In this document: positions 26,547 through 33,831 of the stretch, in pieces
Position numbering within the stretch: the first letter of the stretch is position 1
Layout of the letters: each line of letters starts with the position of its first letter
Assembly (NCBI GenBank): GCA_029550965.1
Contig: JAKPGJ010000015.1
Coordinates: 66,139-102,288 of the forward strand
Length of the DNA: 36,150 nt
Direction: 5' to 3'
DNA from: Bacillota bacterium
GTDB taxonomy: Bacteria > Bacillota > Clostridia > Oscillospirales > CAG-382
The notes under the pieces: model-generated
The model's input: the letters and a program-made list of their open reading frames with translations, nothing else
Database searches by the model: none
What the model was told of the DNA's origin: nothing
Translations under genes and position numbers: made by a program

Positions 26547-27950
26547 TTAAAAAGCGATTTTTTCTTCGATATAGGCAGCGACTTCGTCGATGGGCAGTCT
26601 TACCTGTTCCATCGTGTCTCTGTCGCGGATGGTGACGCAGTTGTCCTCGACGCTGTCGAAGTCGTACGTGATGCAGAACGGCGTGCCGATTTCGTCCTGC
26701 CTGCGGTAGCGCTTTCCAATCGAGCCGGTCTCGTCGAAATCGACCATGAACTTCTTGGACAACGCGGTGTAAACCTCCATCGCCTTGTCGCTGAGCTTCT
26801 TGGAAAGCGGCAATACCGCCGCTTTGAAGGGCGCGAGCGCCGGGTGCAGGTGGAGCACGGTTCGGATGTCCTCCTCGCCGTCCTTGCCGATGTTCTCCTC
26901 GTCATAAGCGTCTACCAAAAAGGCAAGCGCGACGCGGTCGCAGCCGAGCGACGGCTCGATGACATAGGGAATATATTTCTCGTTCGTTTCCGGGTCGAAG
27001 TAGGAGAGATCCTCGCCGCTTCTTTCCTGATGCGCTTTCAGGTCGAAGTCGGTGCGGTCGGCAACGCCCCACAGCTCGCCCCAGCCGAACGGGAACAGAA
27101 ACTCAAAGTCCGTGGTCGCATTGGAGTAGTGCGAAAGCTCTTCTTTGGAGTGGTCTCTTAATCTGAGCGATTCCTCGCGCATGCCCAGCGAGAGCAAAAA
27201 GTCTTTGCAGAACTGCTTCCAGTACGCGAACCATTCGAGGTCGGTGCCCGGTTTGCAGAAGAACTCAAGCTCCATCTGCTCGAACTCTCTGGTGCGGAAG
27301 ATAAAGTTGCCGGGCGTAATCTCGTTCCGGAAGGATTTACCGATCTGCGCGACGCCGAACGGTATCTTTTTGCGGGTGGTGCGCTGAATGTTTTTGAAGT
27401 TTACGAAAATACCCTGCGCGGTCTCGGGGCGCAGATAAACCTCGGCCTGGCTGTCCTCGGTAACGCCCTGATAGGTCTTGAACATCATATTGAATTTGCG
27501 GATGGGCGTATAGTCCGATTTTCCGCAGCCCGGGCAGGGTATGTTTTTCTCTTTGATATATTCGCTCAGCTGCTCGTTGGTCAGCCCTTCGATTTTCATT
27601 TCGATGCCGTTCGCGGCGTTGAACGCTTCGACCAGCTGGTCTGCGCGGTGGCGCATTTTGCAGGCCTTGCAGTCGATCAGCGGGTCGTTGAAGTTGACGA
27701 CGTGTCCGGAAGCGACCCAGACCTCTCGGTTCATCAGAATCGCGCTGTCCAGACCGACGTTGTAGGGCGACTCCTGCACAAACTTCTTCCACCAGGCTCT
27801 TTTTATGTTGTTTTTAAACTCGACGCCCAGCGGGCCGAAGTCCCACGCGTTGGCAAGACCGCCGTATATCTCGCTGCCCGCGTACACGAACCCTCTGTTT
27901 TTGCAGAAGGCGACGATTTTATCCATGGTTTTGTCCAGATTATTCATCAT
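26547..27950 (-). CDS. glyQS: Glycyl-tRNA synthetase (single-chain, dimeric type)
   Basis: The 467-residue class II enzyme charges tRNA-Gly with glycine. Motif 1 and substrate regions are recognisable in [23 protein letters not shown]. Motif 2 is in [34 protein letters not shown] and motif 3 in [17 protein letters not shown], followed by the anticodon-binding domain ([18 protein letters not shown]...). A CPGCG sequence suggests part of a zinc-binding insertion. It is the alpha2 type, not the glyQ/glyS pair. The start is ATG 27950, with AGAGAGGA about 11 nt upstream; the next ATG (27947) is equally possible, and the open frame upstream to 28055 has no support. The leader is only about 50 nt, so no T-box is present. 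Confidence 0.96.
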   Translation of the reverse strand: MMNNLDKTMDKIVAFCKNRGFVYAGSEIYGGLANAWDFGPLGVEFKNNIKRAWWKKFVQESPYNVGLDSAILMNREVWVASGHVVNFNDPLIDCKACKMRHRADQLVEAFNAANGIEMKIEGLTNEQLSEYIKEKNIPCPGCGKSDYTPIRKFNMMFKTYQGVTEDSQAEVYLRPETAQGIFVNFKNIQRTTRKKIPFGVAQIGKSFRNEITPGNFIFRTREFEQMELEFFCKPGTDLEWFAYWKQFCKDFLLSLGMREESLRLRDHSKEELSHYSNATTDFEFLFPFGWGELWGVADRTDFDLKAHQERSGEDLSYFDPETNEKYIPYVIEPSLGCDRVALAFLVDAYDEENIGKDGEEDIRTVLHLHPALAPFKAAVLPLSKKLSDKAMEVYTALSKKFMVDFDETGSIGKRYRRQDEIGTPFCITYDFDSVEDNCVTIRDRDTMEQVRLPIDEVAAYIEEKIAF

Positions 27951-28005
27951 ATTAAAAAAAGTCCTCTCTATCCCGTAATTCCGTTGCAGATATAAAATCA
28001 TATCT

Positions 28006-28033
28006 ATTATATACAATTTTAGGGAAAAATCAA
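28006..28033 (-). promoter_or_regulatory. glyQS: Sigma-A promoter of glyQS
   Basis: On the - strand TTGATT (28033-28028) and TATAAT (28011-28006) are separated by 16 bp, giving a transcript start about 50 nt before the start codon. Confidence 0.7.
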
Positions 28034-28061
28034 GCAAAACGTAAAATTCGTTCAAGTTATC

Positions 28062-28088
28062 AAAAAAGCTCGGGGTTTTTGCCCGAGC
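28062..28088 (-). terminator. Terminator of the ABC-DUF1854 cluster
   Basis: On the - strand GCTCGGG (28088-28082) pairs with CCCGAGC (28074-28068) around a short A-rich loop, followed by TTTTTT. It is a canonical terminator just after the second ABC gene. Confidence 0.9.
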
Positions 28089-28094
28089 CTTTGT

Positions 28095-30287
28095 TTATTT
28101 GTTTTTGATCAGTTTGCTCATCTGGCGCTGCGCCATGACCAGCTTATAATACCGGCCGCCCGAGCGCATGAGCTCTTCGTGCGTGCCCACTTCCTCAATC
28201 ATGCCCTTCTCGAACACCACCAGCTTGGTCGCGTTGCGCAAAGTGGAAAGCCGGTGCGCGATCGCGATGGTGGTTCTGCCCGAAATCAGGCGGTTGATGG
28301 CGTCCTGAATCTGCCGTTCGGTCTCGGTGTCCAGCGACGCGGTCGCCTCGTCTAAAATGAGGATTCTTGGGTTGCGCAGAATGGCTCTCGCGATGGCGAT
28401 TCTCTGCCGCTCGCCGCCGGAGAGCGTGTATCCTCTGTCTCCGACGTAGGTGTTGTAGCCGTCCGGCTGCCGCATGATGAATTCATGCGCGTTCGCCAGT
28501 TTCGCGGCGCGGATGACCTCTTCCTTGGTCGCGTCGGGTTTCGCGTACGCGATGTTGCTGTAAATGGTGCCGTGGAACAGGAAGGTTTCCTGCAGAACCA
28601 CGCCGATCTGCGAGCGCAGCGTGTGCTGCGAATACTTCCGGATGTCGATTCCGTCCACCGAAATCTGGCCCGCGGAGACGTCGTACAGCCGCATTATCAG
28701 GTTGATCGCGGTTGTCTTGCCGACGCCGCTTCGGCCGACAAAGCCGACCATTTCGCCGTTTTTAATCTCAAGGTTGATGTTCTTGAGCACGTACTCATAG
28801 GCATTGTAGCCGAAGGACGCGTTCTTAAACTCGATATCGCCGTGAATCTGTTTTTCAATCGGCTTATCGGTTTCGGCGACGTCGCTCTTCTCGTCGATGA
28901 TTTCAAACACTTTCGCGAGCGAGGTCGCGGTCTGCGCGATTCTTCTCGGCACATACGCCATCCAGCGAATGGGACCGTAGATGATGCCGACATAGGAGAT
29001 AAACTGTATCAAATCGCCGAGCCCCATGCCGCCGTTGTTCAGGATGTTTTTACCAACGATTAGAATAACCGCGTACTCGCCGATTCCGAGCAGGAAGTTT
29101 GCGAACGGAACAATCAGGTTCCAGGTGCGCTCGTTGCGCTGGGAAATGTCCGCGACCCTTCTTGCGTATTTGTTGAACCGCGCTTCCTCTTTTTTCTCGG
29201 TTCCGAACACTTTTACGACGCGCATGCCGGAGAATACGTCGTACAGAATCGTGCCGAGGTCGCTTTCGGTATGCCACTGGCGGTGGTACATCCGGTGGGT
29301 ATATTTCCGGATGGAAGAAAACATTAAAATCAAAAGCGGAACCGGTATTAAGATGATCAGCGTCAGCTTCCAGTTAAAAATCAGCATGACGGCGAACACG
29401 CCGATGATAATCAGCGCCTGCTGGATCAGTTCGGGAAAAAGGCCGACCAAAAAGTCCTTGAGCACCATCGTGTCGCTGGTGATTCGGTTGATCAGCTCGC
29501 CCGCGGAACGCCGGGTGATTCCGGCCAGCGAAAGCTCCTGAATTTTGGCGTACAGGACTTCGCGCAGTTTGACCAGAATGTTGTTGCTTGTTTTTGCGGT
29601 GATGATCTGACGAACCATCTGCGCGACCGCTATGACCAGACCGCACAGCGTGATTGCGCCGATTAAGAGCAGAAAACCGGTCGTATTCGGGTCGTCGGCC
29701 GTGATGAAGTTGTTGATCAGTTTTTTATAAAGCACCGGCAGCAGAACGTTGATCGCGCTGATGAGAATAAACAGCACCGCCGCGAACGTGAGCTGCTTTG
29801 CGTACGGTTTCGCGTACGGAAGCAGACGCATAAAAAGCAGCTTTTTGTTGATGCAGTTCAGGCACACCGTTGCGCCGGGCTTCAGCGTCCTTCCGCATTT
29901 CGGGCAGACAACCAGTTCGTTGTTTACGACGGTTCTGCCTTCCTTGACGGCGGTCATCATTTTGACCGCAATCTGCATAGCGACCGCGTTTTTCATATCC
30001 GAGCGGCAAAGCTCGTAGTCTTCGCCGCCGACGGTATATTCAATCGCCGCGCAGCCGATGTTGTTTACATACCTAAACTCGTCGATTGCGTTTATATCCA
30101 GCGTGTCCGTCCGGTCGCCGCAGACGAGAAAAATTTTTCCGTTATGGATCACACAGGCACCGTAAGAAAAGCGGTTGTCGCTTGACAGGTTGAAGTCGAA
30201 ACTGTAATCCGCCTGACCGCCGGCCATTGCGAGCGCCTTTTCCCTGGCCGCAATCTGCTTGGCGGGGGTTGTGTTCTTTGTTTTCAA
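28095..30287 (-). CDS. ABC exporter half with N-terminal domain and zinc ribbon (second half)
   Basis: The 730-residue protein has an unusual N-terminal globular part of about 120 residues (YSFDFNLSSDNRF...GKIFLVCGD...), followed by a zinc ribbon with C128, C131, C142 and C145. A type-I exporter membrane domain of about six helices (about 160-450) and a nucleotide-binding domain follow, with Walker A GRSGVGKT, signature LSGGE, Walker B ILILDEATASLD and H-loop AHRLS. The ATPase motifs look intact, and the membrane domain carries NRITSDT. Start: TTG at 30287 with AAAGGAG 10-14 nt before it; an ATG start is not available in frame. It is the last gene of a cluster with another such ABC half and DUF1854, so it probably forms a heterodimer with it. 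The substrate is unknown. Similar DUF1854-linked transporters are annotated near cyanophycin genes in some bacteria, but no cyanophycin gene is here. Confidence 0.92.
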   Translation of the reverse strand: MKTKNTTPAKQIAAREKALAMAGGQADYSFDFNLSSDNRFSYGACVIHNGKIFLVCGDRTDTLDINAIDEFRYVNNIGCAAIEYTVGGEDYELCRSDMKNAVAMQIAVKMMTAVKEGRTVVNNELVVCPKCGRTLKPGATVCLNCINKKLLFMRLLPYAKPYAKQLTFAAVLFILISAINVLLPVLYKKLINNFITADDPNTTGFLLLIGAITLCGLVIAVAQMVRQIITAKTSNNILVKLREVLYAKIQELSLAGITRRSAGELINRITSDTMVLKDFLVGLFPELIQQALIIIGVFAVMLIFNWKLTLIILIPVPLLILMFSSIRKYTHRMYHRQWHTESDLGTILYDVFSGMRVVKVFGTEKKEEARFNKYARRVADISQRNERTWNLIVPFANFLLGIGEYAVILIVGKNILNNGGMGLGDLIQFISYVGIIYGPIRWMAYVPRRIAQTATSLAKVFEIIDEKSDVAETDKPIEKQIHGDIEFKNASFGYNAYEYVLKNINLEIKNGEMVGFVGRSGVGKTTAINLIMRLYDVSAGQISVDGIDIRKYSQHTLRSQIGVVLQETFLFHGTIYSNIAYAKPDATKEEVIRAAKLANAHEFIMRQPDGYNTYVGDRGYTLSGGERQRIAIARAILRNPRILILDEATASLDTETERQIQDAINRLISGRTTIAIAHRLSTLRNATKLVVFEKGMIEEVGTHEELMRSGGRYYKLVMAQRQMSKLIKNK

Positions 30288-30322
30288 GTATGGTTCACTC
30301 CTTTCTGAATCGGTGCCTGCCG

Positions 30323-30889
30323 TTACAGGTAAAGCTCGATCCTCCTGTAGCTCTTTCTGTCGAGCGCAAGAACGTCTTTAATGCTGTAACGGTTGCCGTC
30401 CACATCGGTCAAGATCAGCCTTGTGTCGCTGATGCGCGCGATGTTGCGGTAGGTGTCTTGCATGGAGAAGGACATTCTTCCCATGTCGGTTTCCACTTCC
30501 CAGTAGGAGTAGCCGAGCTGTTCTTTTATCGAAATGATTTTTGTAATCTCCGGGCAGAGGTACTTCTTTGCCAGCGCTTCCCGGATGATGTCCGCGTCCT
30601 CTCCGGAAAAATCCGAGATTCTGCGGATAATGCCGTATTCTTTTCCGTCTTTGTTCAGCACCGAGATAAACTCGTCCGGCGTTTCAAACGGAAACATTCT
30701 GTGAAAATACACCCTGCCCAGGTCCTGCCAGACAGGCGTTTTGTCCTGTTGTTCCTCGACTTCCAAATCGTCTTTTGGGATCGGCGGCATGAACGCCTTC
30801 ATGGCCGCAAAACCGTTTTTGGTTTTATAAAACTTCGCGTTCTCGGGTGTAAAGTAGTTTATTTCTGCAAGGTCTAAAAAGTTATCCAT
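30323..30889 (-). CDS. DUF1854 family protein
   Basis: The 188-residue soluble protein contains FHRMFPFETPDEFISVLNKDGKEYGIIRRISDF, then ITKIISIKEQLGYSYWEVETDMG and RLILTDVDGNRY, ending in DVLALDRKSYRRIELYL. These are the hallmarks of DUF1854, a family found next to ABC exporters and called cyanophycin-metabolism associated in some genomes. No catalytic motif is obvious; it may regulate or couple to the transporter. It is flanked by the two ABC halves with gaps of 29 and 35 bases, so cotranscription is likely. GAGG lies 10 nt before the start. Confidence 0.88.
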   Translation of the reverse strand: MDNFLDLAEINYFTPENAKFYKTKNGFAAMKAFMPPIPKDDLEVEEQQDKTPVWQDLGRVYFHRMFPFETPDEFISVLNKDGKEYGIIRRISDFSGEDADIIREALAKKYLCPEITKIISIKEQLGYSYWEVETDMGRMSFSMQDTYRNIARISDTRLILTDVDGNRYSIKDVLALDRKSYRRIELYL

Positions 30890-30918
30890 AGATTATAAAC
30901 CTCGTTGATTTATTCGTT

Positions 30919-33213
30919 TTACGCTTCGATGCCGATGGTTTTGAGCGCTTCCGCCTGCATTTTGTAGAGCTTGTAGTAAACGCCCTTCTTCATAAGCAGT
31001 TCCTTCGCGGTGCCGCTCTCGGGCATTTTGCCGTTCTCAATCACAATCAGGTTGTCGGCGTCTCTGAGCGTGGACAGGCGGTGCGCGATGATAATCGTCG
31101 TCCTGCCTTTGGTGAGGCGGTTGAGCGCTTGCTGAATCTGACGCTCGGTCTGCGTGTCCATCGCCGCGGTCGCTTCATCCAGAATGAGGATGCGCGGGTT
31201 CTTCAAAATCGCTCGCGCAATCGAAATCCGCTGGCGCTCGCCGCCGGACAGCTCTTTGTTGCCGAAACCGATCTGCGTATGGTATCCGTCCGGATATTTA
31301 ATAATAAAATCGTGCGCGCTGGCGATCTTCGCCGCGGCGATGACCTGCTCGTTGGTGGCCTCGGGGCAGGCGTACCGGATGTTTTCGAGGATGGAACCTC
31401 TGAAAAGATAAGTTTCCTGCGACACGATCGCGACCGACCTTCGTAAGGTTTCAAAGGACAAATCCTTAACGTTGACGCCGTCGATCAGTATCTCGCCTTC
31501 CTTGACGTCGTACAGCCGCGTGAGCAGGTTGGCAAGCGTGCTCTTTCCCGCGCCGGTATGGCCGACGATGCCCAGCGTGGTGCCCGCCGGCACTTTAAAG
31601 CTGATGTCGTCGATTACCTTGCGGTTTTCTACGTACGAGAAAGAAACGTGCCGGAACTCGACGTCGCCCCTGACGTGCTCGAGCGTAATCGGGTTTTCCT
31701 TTTCTTTGACGTCGGGTACGGCGTCGTTGATTTCAAACAGCCGCTGCAGCGAGTTCAGACATTCCGACCACCAGTTGGAGATGTCGGCGAGGAACTCGAT
31801 CGGGCCGTAAATCAGGCTGAAGTATGCGACGAAGGTCATCAGCGTCGCGTAATCCATGGTGCCGGTCTTCATCATGACCTGCCAGCCGCCGACGCCCCAT
31901 ACGACGTAAGAACCTATTTTCAGCAAAAAGAACAGCATCGGGAATATTTTTGCCGCTTTTGTGCTGATTTCGGTGTCCGCTTCGGCGGACTTCATGCTGC
32001 GCTTGTTGAACCGCTTCATCTCGTCGGCTTCGCGGGAGAAGGATTTTACGACGCGCATGCCGTTGAGCACGTCGGTGATCAGCGAGTTGAACGAGCGTCT
32101 GCGCGAATAGGCTTTCGCGTACAGCTTTTCGAAAACTAAAAAGATTAACTTAAACGAGAAGAAGAATATCGGAACGGTTACAAACGCGTACAGCGTCAGC
32201 AACGGATTGATGGTGAACATGATGATCATGAAAATCGCAAGCTGCGCGATATTCAGGACGAAGTACGGGAACCCGTCGCAGAAGAACCAGTAAATCCGGA
32301 TGGAATCGTGGTTAATCTGCGTCATCAGTCCGCCGGTCTGACGGTTCGTAAAGAAGGACAGCGACAGACGGCTGATGGTCGAGAAGATGCTCTTCTTCAT
32401 GTCATAGGTGACTTCTGCCGAAACCTTTGCCGAGATGACGCCGTTTATCAGGCTGACGCCCAGAGAAACCAGCCGGATGGCAATCATGACAAGGATGATT
32501 TCTATAATCATGCCGTAGTATTTTCCGCCTTCGGCAAGCACGTCCTTATAGAAGATCTGGTTGCTTACGTAAGGCGTAATGGCGCCCAGACCGGCGATCA
32601 TCGTCAGCGAGCAGAAAATCAGGAATATGTAGCCCTTGTAGTGCAGGAACAGTTTTGCCAGCTTCTTGATAAGCCGGATTTTGTCCATGCATTTCGGGCA
32701 GACCTTCCGGTCGGGGTCGGGATAACGTCTGCCGCATTTGGGGCAGGTGTTGTCCTCGACGTTCAATTCCTTAATCTTTTTCTCGTCCACCTTGCCGTCT
32801 TTTTTCAGTTCGTTTGCAACCTGGCAGAAGATGCCGGCGTCATGCTTGTAGGTGCTTGAGAAATAGAACAGAAGCACCGGTTCTTTGCCGCTGGTCGCGG
32901 TGACGCGGCCGGTAGAGATGAGCTGCTCGACCTTGATGTCCTCCAGCTCGGCAAGATTGAACTGTTCAAACCTTGCCGCTTCGAATTCCTCGCCGCGGAC
33001 GGGGTTGCCGTTTTGGTTGAAACCCCGGCGCTCAAAGAGCACGGTTCCCTCCGCCACCGCGGCTTTTTCTTTATCAATGACGATATAAACGTCTTTCAAT
33101 ACCGAATCAATGCCCAAATCGGTTTTCATGGTGAGTACCGCTTCGTCAGGCTGAATTCCTTTGGATATAAAGAATTCCTTGACTGCGGCAGGTAATTTTT
33201 CCAGTACTATCAT
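30919..33213 (-). CDS. ABC exporter half with N-terminal domain and zinc ribbon (first half)
   Basis: The 764-residue protein has an N-terminal globular region (about 1-150, ending in a likely amphipathic helix HDAGIFCQVANELKKDG). A zinc ribbon follows with CPKC pairs at 157-160 and 172-175, then a type-I exporter membrane domain (about 185-480). The ATPase domain has Walker A GHTGAGKS, LSGGE, Walker B ILILDEATAAMD and IAHRLS. Both halves of this exporter keep the catalytic Glu, unlike many heterodimeric exporters in which one site is degenerate. AGAGG is 5 nt before ATG. A short peptide gene starts 340 bases upstream on the same strand with its own promoter, which probably drives the whole cluster, as no second promoter is clear. 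Confidence 0.92.
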   Translation of the reverse strand: MIVLEKLPAAVKEFFISKGIQPDEAVLTMKTDLGIDSVLKDVYIVIDKEKAAVAEGTVLFERRGFNQNGNPVRGEEFEAARFEQFNLAELEDIKVEQLISTGRVTATSGKEPVLLFYFSSTYKHDAGIFCQVANELKKDGKVDEKKIKELNVEDNTCPKCGRRYPDPDRKVCPKCMDKIRLIKKLAKLFLHYKGYIFLIFCSLTMIAGLGAITPYVSNQIFYKDVLAEGGKYYGMIIEIILVMIAIRLVSLGVSLINGVISAKVSAEVTYDMKKSIFSTISRLSLSFFTNRQTGGLMTQINHDSIRIYWFFCDGFPYFVLNIAQLAIFMIIMFTINPLLTLYAFVTVPIFFFSFKLIFLVFEKLYAKAYSRRRSFNSLITDVLNGMRVVKSFSREADEMKRFNKRSMKSAEADTEISTKAAKIFPMLFFLLKIGSYVVWGVGGWQVMMKTGTMDYATLMTFVAYFSLIYGPIEFLADISNWWSECLNSLQRLFEINDAVPDVKEKENPITLEHVRGDVEFRHVSFSYVENRKVIDDISFKVPAGTTLGIVGHTGAGKSTLANLLTRLYDVKEGEILIDGVNVKDLSFETLRRSVAIVSQETYLFRGSILENIRYACPEATNEQVIAAAKIASAHDFIIKYPDGYHTQIGFGNKELSGGERQRISIARAILKNPRILILDEATAAMDTQTERQIQQALNRLTKGRTTIIIAHRLSTLRDADNLIVIENGKMPESGTAKELLMKKGVYYKLYKMQAEALKTIGIEA

Positions 33214-33302
33214 AAAGCCTCTGTCAAACTCACAGGAACGCGTTCAATGCGTCCGTATTTTCCTTATTTGGCGTTTTTTTGTCGGAAGTTTTTGCGCTTT
33301 AC

Positions 33303-33355
33303 CGGCATTTTTGGGAAAAAAATAACCGGTATGGGCATTTCCCCAAAAAATGCCG
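33303..33355. repeat. Imperfect inverted repeat before the ABC cluster
   Basis: CGGCATTTTTGGG (33303-33315) pairs with CCCAAAAAATGCCG (33342-33355) with one bulged A, around a 26-base loop. It lies between the short peptide gene and the first ABC gene. It may be an mRNA stability or partial terminator structure; no clear U-run follows leftward. Confidence 0.5.
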
Positions 33356-33391
33356 CATCCGGAAAATCAAATTATAAAGCACAGACAGCCG

Positions 33392-33553
33392 TTAACAGCA
33401 ATAAAACAGACAGTCTCTGCTTCGTTTTTTTGATTTTTCGAGAAGCGTCATTTCTTGATTTTTGCCCAAATCGACCCATGCTTTTACCGCGCGAGAATCC
33501 TGCCCGGCAAAAACGTCTGCGGGATTGAAATTTACGTTGCTGCGAATGGTCAT
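33392..33553 (-). CDS. Short peptide gene with slippery site, upstream of ABC cluster
   Basis: The 53-codon gene starts at ATG 33553 with a very strong ribosome site (GGGAGGTG, 7 nt spacing) and a consensus promoter at 33630-33658. The product begins MTIRSNVNFNPADVFAGQD, continues AVKAWVDLGKNQEMTLLEKSKK and ends RSRDCLFYCC. I do not recognise it. The codons TCA AAA AAA contain A AAA AAA, the classical -1 slippery heptamer. A slip there would continue as TKQRLSVLLLLTAVCAL to a stop at 33372, a hydrophobic tail of about 17 residues for a 60-residue protein. It could equally be a lost base in a poly-A run. Its position upstream of the exporter suggests a linked role. Coding status is supported by the start signals rather than by homology. 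Confidence 0.6.
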   Translation of the reverse strand: MTIRSNVNFNPADVFAGQDSRAVKAWVDLGKNQEMTLLEKSKKRSRDCLFYCC

Positions 33554-33585
33554 CAAGAAACACCTCCCTTTATCGTTAATAGTTC

Positions 33586-33613
33586 TAAAAAATCCTGATC
33601 GTGAGCGCTCAGG
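33586..33613 (-). promoter_or_regulatory. Hairpin with T-run in leader of the short peptide gene
   Basis: On the - strand CCTGA (actually 33613-33609) pairs with TCAGG (33598-33594) around a 10-nt loop that includes the palindrome TGAGCGCTCA. ATTTTTTAG follows directly. It lies between promoter and start codon and resembles a small attenuator; the 5-bp stem is short. Confidence 0.35.
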
Positions 33614-33629
33614 TTCTGAACGTTTGTTT

Positions 33630-33658
33630 ATTATACAACGGCTTTTTCCATTAATCAA
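33630..33658 (-). promoter_or_regulatory. Sigma-A promoter of the short peptide / ABC cluster
   Basis: On the - strand TTGATT (33658-33653) and TATAAT (33635-33630) are exactly 17 bp apart, about 77 bases before the short peptide start. It is the only strong promoter seen for the leftward cluster ending at 28095. Confidence 0.75.
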
Positions 33659-33757
33659 GAGTTTTTTTAAAGATATTTTATATTTTTTTTTAAACGTCTG
33701 GCTGCCGTTTAAACGCTGTTTTTGCATAAATTCTCATTTTTAGCGAGGTTCGAGGGC

Positions 33758-33789
33758 TTGAAAAGTTTATTTGTATATGATAATATAAT
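33758..33789 (+). promoter_or_regulatory. hom: Probable promoter of hom
   Basis: TTGAAA (33758-33763) has TAATAT 17 bp downstream (33781-33786); an overlapping TATAAT lies at 33784-33789 with 20-bp spacing. The region is 40-70 bp before the hom start. Confidence 0.5.
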
Positions 33790-33831
33790 AAAAATAGTGT
33801 ATTTATGCAATTTTTGAGTGGGAGACAAGAC

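Noticed and set aside
27951..28061. T-box leader before glyQS
   Set aside because: The promoter leaves a leader of only about 50 nt with no specifier stem or T-box sequence.
33690..33712. TTAAACG/CGTTTAA inverted repeat as a terminator
   Set aside because: It is followed by As in the leftward direction, and no rightward gene precedes it.
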